A stretch of DNA of 64,000 bases from Strigamia acuminata (Eukaryota; Arthropoda; Chilopoda; Geophilomorpha; Linotaeniidae). Shown here piece after piece: positions 55,774 to 64,000 of the stretch. The notes below the pieces were generated by a model. It was not told where the DNA came from and ran no database searches. It saw only the letters and a program-made list of their open reading frames with translations. The number at the start of each line of letters is the position of its first letter. Position 1 is the stretch's first letter. The translations under genes were made by a program, and so were the position numbers. The stretch spans positions 12,302,427 through 12,366,426 of the forward strand of contig OX442315.1 of NCBI GenBank assembly GCA_949358305.1, in the 5' to 3' direction.

Positions 55774-56757
55774 TGTGGTGATCTCAAAATATTCACCAAC
55801 TTAGAAGATTAAATTAATTATCTTCTAATTAATTTGACTGTGGCACACGCCAAGTCAGATCATGTGACCGAGGGGAGAAATCCTCTCTAGGCACATATCA
55901 CCCCAGGTTGTCCGGGGTGAAAACGGTTATTAGCCGTTATGGTGCAATATGGTGTAATAACCACTAGTTGCACCCATTTGAGCTAAGTGCGCAGGTTTTC
56001 TGCGCAATATTGAAGCGTGCTGGGCTCGCGTCTTGGCTCAAATCGGGACTCTGAAAAATACAACAACAACCTCAACATCACTGCGATATTTGCTCCGACA
56101 ATACGTATTGATAGAGGACCGTTGTAACTCAGTTTCATCTGCTATCTTTGTGTCATCCAAAGCACAAAGCCAGCAATTCAGCTTGAATTAGCCGTCGCTA
56201 ATTCCAGCTATCGAGAAGAAGAAGTTTCCTGATCCAAGTGAACCATCGCCATCGTTGCCGCGCGAACGGCAACCATCGCCATCGTACCTGGACCAGACGC
56301 CTACAGCCGTCAACCACCGCCGCCGAGCCGTCGCACGAGCCGTAGAAGAAACCCACGAGAACCATCGTCTTCGACCATCGTTCGTGAGTTTGCCGAGAAC
56401 GAAGACATTTGCCTTCGATCAACAACATCTCGTTGTTTAAGCGCCATTTCTGACGCTTTGTAGCTTGCAACAGTCGTTGCAAGCCCTTCCTTTGTTTCAT
56501 TGTTTCCCGCTCATTTTATTCTTGCGACTTGTTGCATATCGTGATATTCATAATCATTATTAATATATATATTGTAATTTAAACCGAATAAATAATTGTG
56601 TGATTTTTATTACCATAATAAACTGTCTTTTTATTCCTATTTTCGTAAACTTAACCCTAGACAAGTTTCGGCCGCGATATAAGTCTTGTTAAGCATTCAC
56701 CTGCGGTTTCTGCTTAATTTATTAGAAATTAAGTGGATAAAAACCCGGATCGCAGCA
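55774..56757 (+). repeat. 3' LTR of element 2 (984 bp)
   Basis: Same length and ends as the 5' copy, and no difference seen by eye. This implies a very young insertion. AATT at 56758-56761 is the right target duplication. Confidence 0.95.
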
Positions 56758-56761
56758 AATT

Positions 56762-57390
56762 AAATGTTTGACGTTAATCCGTAAGCATTCACCTGTTCCA
56801 CATGTGACAGTGTAAGCTCAAACTAGCACATCAATTGCCTAAAATAGTAAAATCATAGAATCGAACTAAAAAGAACGAAAAAATTCGAATGAAAATTGTT
56901 TCCTTCACTCAATTTCCAAGCGTTTGGACATAACAATTCCATTTTATATTTTCACATCTAGCAGAAGAAAATCAACTTTTCAATTAAAATCGCCTAAAAT
57001 GTGCAACAAACTTTCCTCGTCAACTTCCACAGTTTGAGGTGTGTGAAAATAAAAACCTCCCTGCTCAGTTTATAGTAGATATTTTGCCCGAAAACGAGTT
57101 TGAAGTAAAAAGTCGAGCGACATACATGAACACGTGATCATGGTAGTCGTATATCTTGACGACGTATTTCATAGTCTAGTACATCTTTTTATTTATTTTT
57201 TATTATGGTTATCTCATTTTATTTAGTTAATTAAAAATGTGACCTGAAAAATTGCAATTTCAAAGTAAAACTGTTATTTATTGTTTTTTGTTGTTGTGGT
57301 TATTACATCTTTTGTTCGTTAATTAACGAAATGGCAAGTGCAAGAATGCAGTAAGAATAAAAATACAATAGTAGAAAATACAAATACCAA
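56762..57390. other. Intergenic sequence after LTR element 2
   Basis: AT-rich host DNA without a plausible ORF, leading into the minisatellite. Confidence 0.55.
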
Positions 57391-58315
57391 TGAAAATAGA
57401 AAACACAAATTTAAATGAAAATAGAAAACACAAATTTAAATGAAAATAGAAAACACAAATTTAAATGAAAATAGAAAACACAAATTTAAATGAAAATAGA
57501 AAACACAAATTTAAATGAAAATAGAAAACACAAATTTAAATGAAAATAGAAAACACAAATTTAAATGAAAATAGAAAACACAAATTTAAATGAAAATAGA
57601 AAACACAAATTTAAATGAAAATAGAAAACACAAATTTAAATGAAAATAGAAAACACAAATTTAAATGAAAATAGAAAACACAAATTTAAATGAAAATAGA
57701 AAACACAAATTTAAATGAAAATAGAAAACACAAATTTAAATGAAAATAGAAAACACAAATTTAAATGAAAATAGAAAACACAAATTTAAATGAAAATAGA
57801 AAACACAAATTTAAATGAAAATAGAAAACACAAATTTAAATGAAAATAGAAAACACAAATTTAAATGAAAATAGAAAACACAAATTTAAATGAAAATAGA
57901 AAACACAAATTTAAATGAAAATAGAAAACACAAATTTAAATGAAAATAGAAAACACAAATTTAAATGAAAATAGAAAACACAAATTTAAATGAAAATAGA
58001 AAACACAAATTTAAATGAAAATAGAAAACACAAATTTAAATGAAAATAGAAAACACAAATTTAAATGAAAATAGAAAACACAAATTTAAATGAAAATAGA
58101 AAACACAAATTTAAATGAAAATAGAAAACACAAATTTAAATGAAAATAGAAAACACAAATTTAAATGAAAATAGAAAACACAAATTTAAATGAAAATAGA
58201 AAACACAAATTTAAATGAAAATAGAAAACACAAATTTAAATGAAAATAGAAAACACAAATTTAAATGAAAATAGAAAACACAAATTTAAATGAAAATAGA
58301 AAACACAAATTTAAA
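57391..58315. repeat. Minisatellite, 37 copies of a 25-bp unit
   Basis: Units begin TGAAAATAGAAAACAC and end in TTTAAA. The 925-bp tract equals exactly 37 units, and I see no variant copy. It ends about 50 bp before the 3' end of the minus-strand GTPase-like gene. Complete homogeneity indicates recent expansion, or possibly assembly collapse or rounding of copy number. Confidence 0.97.
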
Positions 58316-58367
58316 TGTCTAAAACATCAAATGAAATTATGCAGTAACGTCACGTATATCATTCGCA

Positions 58368-60272
58368 TTAATTTTGTTGACTCAAATCAAGATAAAATTC
58401 AGAAACATCGCTTTTTTCCTCTTTTCGGTTCAACACTGGCGCTATGAAAACTTTCAACCTTTCCCCATAATATTTGAGCACGCACAACTCATTGAGAATT
58501 TTCACAAATCCAACGCCGTCCAATTCCTTAGCTTTTGCTACAGCCATTGCTTTCTCCAACAGCTTATATTCCTTGAAATACTTGCATCTGACTTCGACTA
58601 ATCTCTCAGATAAAACTGAATTCGCAACCTCTTGTTTTTTTATCAAAATACTGAGATACTGCATGAAAATATCGTTGTACGACATGAAAGCAAGTTTACT
58701 CAAATAACGTCCAATTTTAACACTAGCTACAATGATAAACTGCTCTTCACCCTGCAGTGCACGAATAACATGCAGTGGTGCAAGTGAAGTGTCATTCAAA
58801 CGAAATTGTTGTGCTTGCTGTGGCATATTGATTAGCTGATGATGCTCCCAGAAACAACCACATACCCTACAGTACAAACTTTCCCCATTACCCATTGCCC
58901 AACAATCTCTAAGCCTTTTGTCACCCACAATTCCAAGCGGAATGTCTTCCAAACAGCAACTTTCGTGACAAATAAACCCGGGCGATTTGAACTTACAGTT
59001 TTCATTCATACATGTAGTTTGAAAATCAATCGATTGTTTGAATGTCAGAGTAGCATAAAAACTAGGATAATTAGGGTTTTTACTCTTATCGGTAAGTCCA
59101 ATAATGTGTGTCTGTATATATTCCAGAATGTCTGCAATAGGTTTAATCAAAGCGATGGTATTCTTCTTTGCTACAACCAACGACATGGTGTCTTCAATGT
59201 TGTGTGGCTTTATGCATTGAAAATACGAAATTAGCCGCTCAGTTTCTAACACCGATGCAACCCAGCCTTGACAGAAGTCTTGATCGCTGCTCTTTTTCAG
59301 TTGAATGCCTTGTTTTTGTGCGCAGAGAAACCGGAAGGCGCCATTATCCATTCTGAATAATCTGTTTTTATCAAACGCAATATCTAATTTGTTTTCCTTA
59401 AGAAGTTTGCCCAGAGAAACTCTCATTGCAGCCGCTTGGTGGGGCGCCCCTTCACTATTTGTGAAACAAAAAACAATATTTTTCATCACTGTCCAATAGA
59501 AATGACCCATCAATTCTCTAATGCACAACTCAAAATGAGCGTCAAATTTCGGTTCATCCGGATTGACTAGAATACAAATGCCGTGCAACTCCTTCAGACC
59601 GCGCAAATACGACAACGTTTTCCGAAACTCTTTTTTCATATTTTCCACGTGGACGGCGCTCCTGGTTCCTGGAATGTCGATCAATCTGATCAATGCGCTT
59701 CCCATGGCAAAACTATAAACGCTGACTATTTCTTCGTCGATCTGAACTTTAGGAGTTTTGCATTTTACGTGTTGAATGACGTCGTTTTTGTCGATTACGT
59801 CAAACGAGAATGGCATTGCTGAAAACAGCTCACCGTCGGCAGCTTCTTCGAGCGATGGGTACGCGATATAATTGACGAAAGAATTGATCCAAGCGGGCGT
59901 GTCATCATCGGAGACGCTAATTACGAGAATGTTTAATTCACGAATGGGTTTAATGTACTTGTTCATCTCTCCCGCAGCAAACAAAGTGAATTCAGATCCG
60001 TGTTGCTCCGACGAGCATTTAAAGGAGAAGTTTTGTCCGTTGGCTTTGCCACAAGCGCAATAGAAGTAATCGTCGTCTCGAATAACTCCAATTAGTTCGT
60101 TGCACGTAGCGCATTGCCAGGTTTGGCATTTTTTCTTGCAGTTTCCTTGCAATGATCCGGGACACTGCACTTGAAGTTGGACTCTGAAGTCGGGTTTTTC
60201 ACATGGTTCATGCCCCTCACTCGAAGCCAGACAGTACTTCTCTTCTCCAAAACGTGCGTTTGAAGATGCCAT
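58368..60272 (-). CDS. GTPase-like protein without a P-loop
   Basis: This 634-residue, single-exon protein has a cysteine-rich N-terminal module (about 24-90), then a segment resembling the AIG1/dynamin-like GTPase families: strand-like ILVIS, WINSFVNYI (127-135), DIPGT (199-203) and FCFTN (268-272). In active relatives a GxxGxGKST P-loop precedes the WINxFxNY segment; here the equivalent reads SVSDDDTPA (119-127), with no lysine or serine for nucleotide binding. A second cysteine-rich block (about 435-490) and a helical C-terminus follow. It is probably a pseudo-GTPase, perhaps immune or scaffold related. Two degraded relatives flank the lectin genes. A 5'-UTR acceptor (TTTCCAG) may lie near 60300. 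Confidence 0.8.
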   Translation of the reverse strand: MASSNARFGEEKYCLASSEGHEPCEKPDFRVQLQVQCPGSLQGNCKKKCQTWQCATCNELIGVIRDDDYFYCACGKANGQNFSFKCSSEQHGSEFTLFAAGEMNKYIKPIRELNILVISVSDDDTPAWINSFVNYIAYPSLEEAADGELFSAMPFSFDVIDKNDVIQHVKCKTPKVQIDEEIVSVYSFAMGSALIRLIDIPGTRSAVHVENMKKEFRKTLSYLRGLKELHGICILVNPDEPKFDAHFELCIRELMGHFYWTVMKNIVFCFTNSEGAPHQAAAMRVSLGKLLKENKLDIAFDKNRLFRMDNGAFRFLCAQKQGIQLKKSSDQDFCQGWVASVLETERLISYFQCIKPHNIEDTMSLVVAKKNTIALIKPIADILEYIQTHIIGLTDKSKNPNYPSFYATLTFKQSIDFQTTCMNENCKFKSPGFICHESCCLEDIPLGIVGDKRLRDCWAMGNGESLYCRVCGCFWEHHQLINMPQQAQQFRLNDTSLAPLHVIRALQGEEQFIIVASVKIGRYLSKLAFMSYNDIFMQYLSILIKKQEVANSVLSERLVEVRCKYFKEYKLLEKAMAVAKAKELDGVGFVKILNELCVLKYYGERLKVFIAPVLNRKEEKSDVSEFYLDLSQQN

Positions 60273-60756
60273 TTTCAGTGGTAGAAAATCTAAGCCTGGA
60301 AATATAATATTAATTAGACCAAATTAAACTGGAGCGAGGATTTTGAAAGTGAGATCATAGTCAAGCAGGGCCATAGCACACTTTGGAAAGTCATTCGTAT
60401 ATTTTTAGATTAATTTTAAAATGCCATCTTAAATCAACAAACCCATATCTCACGTTTATTTGCTGGTTGAATCAATCCAGGGTGGTGTTGAGCCAGTTTC
60501 TGTTTCGTGTGAAAATATCACACAAGGAATGCCTAGGAAAAAAAAAATATAACAATCGTACAATTAATTAGGCTCCCAATTAAGCGAGCATCAATCGAGA
60601 GTATAACAGATAAAATATTTTTAAAAAAATATGTATACACATGAAAATAAAAAATAATAACTGTATGAACGTAAATAATCACACTCTACTCCGAAGTGAA
60701 ACCAAAGTGAAACCATCAACTGGAGAGAAATCTGACGCCAGACGCAAGGACTTCCT
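60273..60756. other. 5' flank of the GTPase-like gene
   Basis: AT-rich, with no ORF of note. The minus-strand promoter should lie here; no clear core element is visible. Confidence 0.45.
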
Positions 60757-61486
60757 TGCCAGCACATTCAACGGCCCACAATAATAATTATTACTGTATT
60801 TTATTTTCAATTATTTCACTCACTCACATTAACTTTAAACAAATGCAGAAACAGATTAAGACAGGGCTGATTGATAAATGTACACGAGTACCGTTGAAGA
60901 TTTCAGGGAAAACGATGAATAACTACAGCGAGTTTCAGTTTTGGTTTTACTCACCTTTGTCAATTTTCCGAGTTAAGCTTCAGATTTAGTATAACAAGTT
61001 AGATGAAACTAGTTCACTCACCAATTCAATCCTGGAGATGCGATTTCACAAACTTCTAAATGTAAAGCGTAGAACTAAAACGTGCCTTGACTTCTAACCA
61101 TGGGTGAGACAAAAACAACAGATCGCAGCAATGAAGTGAAGCCTGTGAAATGCGCATGCGCAAAACAAGGTTTGAGAACAAAAATAGAAGCAAGTGCAGT
61201 TCGTGGCGCCACCACTCCGTTAATACGAAGTGCAGTGAACACATTTATAAGTCAAATTTTTTTTTTTAAATTTATTTATTAATGTATCAAAATAAATTTT
61301 TTCAATTCATTTATTAATGTATCGAACTGAATCCAGACATTTTTTCTCTCAAATGTTTATATTATGCTTAAACAGTCTGTACTTTATATTACAAAACGTA
61401 GTGTTAACAAATAACGATATTAAATAAAACGATATTATATAAAACATTATCGGATTCACAGGTTAGATGGTTAGCTTACCATAATT
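60757..61486. other. Duplicated host flank, copy B
   Basis: Parallels 41253-42054. Upstream of the shared start (GCCAGCACATTCAACGG) the sequence is unrelated to the satellite, so this copy shows the site without it. No gene seen. Confidence 0.65.
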
Positions 61487-62020
61487 TTACGAATTACCGG
61501 TATTATTAATTATCACCTCGTTTAATTTTTCATGAAGCCTTTCATAAACATCGCTTATCTCCTCATCACATTTCGAACTAGCTTCAATTAAGCTTTTCAA
61601 TTGCATTCCATTATATTCCAGTTTGTACAACTCGGATAAAACCTTTCTAAATTCAACGCCGTCCATTTCCTTAGCATTTGCCTCCGCCATTGAATTCTGA
61701 AAAATCACATCTTCATTAAAATACAAATCCCTCATACCCAGCAACAGCACAGCATCAGCATCTTCTTTCATAGCAAGGTTAATGTATCGCCTCATAAGAT
61801 TGTTATAGCTTATCAGTGCTGAACTGGCCCGGCGGAATATTGAGAATTTCCCGATGGCCCGTGCCCGCTGTGGCCCGTCTTGGCTTGCAATGGCCCGTCC
61901 CAACTTGATTAATTGTGGCCCGAACATCCAGATTTCCCGGCACTAAATTTGTTCCCAGTCCAGCCCTGTAGCTTATTAAAGCACATTTGCTCAGATAAAA
62001 TCCTATTGCGACACTGTAGG
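61487..62020 (-). pseudogene. GTPase-like gene remnant, copy B (C-terminal region)
   Basis: Minus-strand SVAIGFYLSKCALISY, then after the MITE ISYNNLMRRYINLAM and MAEANAKEMDGVEFRKVLSELY, align with the C-terminus of the protein at 58368-60272 (VKIGRYLSKLAFMSYND, KAMAVAKAKELDGVGFVKIL). All upstream domains are missing, and a 155-bp MITE interrupts the frame at 61814. The terminal codons (VIINNTGNS) adjoin flank shared with copy A. A short new protein could still be made from the open 146-codon frame, but I treat it as a pseudogene. Confidence 0.82.
61814..61968. mobile_element. hAT-type MITE (155 bp) with 8-bp target duplication
   Basis: The left end CAGTGCTGAACTGG and the right end (complement CAGGGCTGGACTGG) form an imperfect terminal inverted repeat. 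The flanks TAGCTTAT at 61806-61813 and 61969-61976 are identical. An 8-bp duplication with CAG(G/T)G ends is characteristic of hAT transposons. It interrupts the GTPase-like remnant. Confidence 0.9.
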
Positions 62021-62442
62021 AACCCCGCTCATTGCCGACCATCGTGAGCCCCGTCGACTTGTCCGGAGCTCACCGCCGCCGCACGAGCCCAAACACTCGT
62101 CGTGAATCACCGCCATTGTCTGCAAGCCACCGAGAGTTGCTCAGGTTAAGTAAACATGTAACCAAGCGCGTAATATTGTAGGCGTATTGTATCGCTCGGT
62201 CATTGTAACATCAAGGTACGAATTTAATGACATAACATATACCGTAAGGGCCTATGCAAAGATAGTAAATAAACACAACTGAACATACACAACGTTGCAC
62301 ATTTGGACAACAATAATTACTAATTTCTATTATGTTGAGCAACTAACTGCAGGTGCACAGTTAATTGTATGTTCTTTGTTCACTACATAAACTCACAACC
62401 TGACATTTTGATACTTCACTACAGTCGAATAAACAGTAGAAG
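62021..62442. promoter_or_regulatory. Shared 5' flank of the lectin gene, copy B
   Basis: Matches 42301-42641, with an extra ~110-bp piece (about 62141-62250) absent from copy A. Confidence 0.5.
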
Positions 62443-64000
62443 ATGTTTTTCCAAAAAGCAAGAAGTGGTTGGTTTTTTGTGCTCCTGCAGCTTTCAGGTA
62501 TATATTTCAGATTGGGACAGAGAAGAATTTTTGTTTGAATCGTTAGAATCACTAGAATCAATAGGTGCATTCAATTTTTAAAAGATGAATATCATTCTTC
62601 TTACGACTTAAACAAGTACTGTACATTCTCGATTGAACAGACGACAAACTGAACTGAACCAAAAAGATGGCTACATACTTGTACATACAACATGTGGTAC
62701 CAATAGCCAATAGCAGGCGCAGAAGTGATTTCAATTTCACTTAATTTAATCCTCTTACTTGAATTCTTTCAAGTTGACTTCTCAGATAAATGATGTAAAA
62801 AATGTCATATCCTGTTTAGAGGTAATTTCGCCTTTTGACAATTTAATGCACCTATTGCAACCTTTAGTAGCAAAAATATTTTGTTCTATTTATAAAATAG
62901 TGCTGTTTTGCAATAAATTGGCCCGTTTTAGCAAAAATTAACTGTTTAGTCAATACAATGGTCCATTTTGATAATTAATTTGACCATTTTGGTAATAAAT
63001 TTGACCATTTTGGTAATAAATTTGACCATTTTGGTAATAAATTTGACCATTTTGGTAATAAATTTGACCTTTTGGTAATAAATTTGACCATTTTGGTAAT
63101 AAATTTGACCTTTTGGTAATAAATTTGACCGTTTTGGTAATAAATTTGACCTTTTGGTAATAAATTTGACAATTTTGGCAATAAATTTGACCACTTTGGC
63201 AATAATTTTGACCAATTTGGCAATAAATTTGACGATTTTAGCAATAAATTCAACAATTGATGCAAAAATGCACCATTTTGGCTATACGAATCCAGCAAAT
63301 TAGCTGCAAATCCATCTGCAATTGCAACCAATAAGCTAGCAAACCCAGTAAATCAGCTGCAAATCAAGTAAAAATCCAACAAAACTTGAAAATGAACTGC
63401 AAATCTAGCGAATCAGTTACGTTTTCAGCAAATTCACTGAAAATCACGCAAATCGATAGACATTCGTGTTCAAACAGCACTGCCAGTCTCCTTCATTTTC
63501 ATTGTATTGAGTATTGTTATGAACGTTTCTAGTAACTTAAGATTGAAAAGACATCATAATTATAGTGTAAGTTGACCTTTATTTTTTTAATTGAACATTC
63601 CAGTGGTCATCATTGGCTGCATGATTGGTGTCTCAGCCACTGACTGCCGAAGTGGTTTCTTAAAGCTGGGCGATGGTTGTTTCCATTTTTCAACACAGTC
63701 TGGTAGTTTTTATGAGGGACTTGTATATTGTGAAGACTTAAAATCGCAGCTTGTAAGCATCGACTCACAACACAAATCTGAAGCTATTAATGCTTATATG
63801 AACCAACAACCCAGCGAACGTAAGCAGACTCAGCTGGGAAATTGTGTAGAATTTGTGCACAAAATATGCAAAACATTAATGTTATAAAAAAAACAACCTT
63901 TTCTTTTTCTGTGCAGAATTTCTACACAAATTATCCGCTAGTGAGTAGTAATTAATAAATGCTTTTTGGTCACTACTTTCAGCGGATCTATTTTATTGGA
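62443..64000 (+). CDS. Secreted C-type lectin domain protein, copy B (cut by window end)
   Basis: Predicted exons are 62443-62497, 63604-63819, 63917-63940 and 63983 to beyond 64000. Exons 2 and 3 match copy A almost exactly, including the 24-nt third exon. Changes are few: GW for GC and LQLS for LQVS in the signal peptide, and MIGVSA for MIEVSA. Intron 1 is 1.1 kb instead of 214 bp and holds a 21-bp minisatellite. The EPN-bearing exon lies outside the window, so function cannot be confirmed. It is a recent paralogue of 42642-43552 in the same orientation. Confidence 0.87.
62940..63250. repeat. ~21-bp minisatellite in lectin intron 1, copy B
   Basis: About 14 copies of a unit based on TTTTGGTAATAAATTTGACC, some shortened to 19 bp and diverging toward the right end (GGCAATAAATTTGAC). 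It is absent from copy A. The ORFs across it are by-products of the period. Confidence 0.93.

Larger units (their letters stand above)
44372..56757 (+). mobile_element. Complete Ty3/gypsy-type LTR retrotransposon, element 2 (12.4 kb)
   Basis: Identical-length 984-bp LTRs flank a tRNA-Pro primer site, gag, pol, a spliced ORF3 and a polypurine tract. The flanking target duplication is AATT (44368-44371 and 56758-56761). Domain order and DX35E integrase place it in Ty3/gypsy. The overall plan (long Gag, -1 frameshift, G+C-rich ORF3 after an intron) matches element 1, but LTRs, primer tRNA and proteins are different, so the two are distinct families with the same design. All ORFs look intact. Confidence 0.95.

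Noticed and set aside
57391-58315. CRISPR-like array
   Set aside because: Units are directly adjacent with no unique spacers, in a eukaryotic context; it is a minisatellite.
62946-63331. Overlapping minus-strand ORFs in the lectin intron
   Set aside because: By-products of the 21-bp minisatellite.

Overview
The window is metazoan nuclear DNA, most likely from an invertebrate. The evidence is GT-AG introns, AATAAA signals, a secreted C-type lectin gene, remnants of RIO1 kinase and of a laminin-G/EGF receptor, and Ty3/gypsy LTR retrotransposons primed by animal-type tRNA-Gln and tRNA-Pro. I cannot place the species. Most of the 64 kb is mobile or repetitive, and the two halves show different stages of the same process: transposons nested in repeats, beside a small duplicated host gene cluster.

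Left part (1-41252). Ten ~2.04-kb tandem units fill 1-20314 and an eleventh lies at 39561-41174. Each unit holds a ~0.95-kb near-palindrome built from AAAAATCGRT decamers. The last copy still ends in an inverted copy of a 57-bp sequence found near the start of every unit, so the satellite appears to derive from a terminal-inverted-repeat (TIR) transposon. The array is split by a TIR element (20315-39493, CCCARGTA ends, 2-bp AT duplication) with repeat-rich ends. That element carries decayed minus-strand host gene fragments: RIO1 kinase and a laminin-G/EGF receptor. A complete 14.0-kb LTR retrotransposon (21292-35300, CCGT target duplication) later landed inside the RIO1 kinase fragment. The nesting gives the order of events.

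Right part (41253-64000). This is a duplicated host segment with decayed GTPase-like gene pieces on the minus strand and a four-exon secreted C-type lectin gene on the plus strand (42642-43552; second copy from 62443, cut by the window end). Between the copies lie a second complete LTR retrotransposon (44372-56757, 12.4 kb, AATT duplication), a perfect 37-copy 25-bp minisatellite, and an intact 634-residue GTPase-like gene whose P-loop has been lost.

The two retrotransposons share an unusual plan. Gag and Pol overlap in the -1 frame at the slippery heptamer A AAA AAC, followed by a 5-7 nt spacer and a strong hairpin. Beyond pol lies a third ORF, visibly richer in G+C than gag-pol, preceded by a short untranslated exon and an intron whose donor lies downstream of pol. 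The third-ORF products show no signal peptide or membrane segment, so they are not typical Env. They are serine/arginine-rich; one carries CxxCxGxG-like cysteine pairs, and the other is preceded by two perfect CRE (TGACGTCA) sites. This is the most distinctive system in the window.
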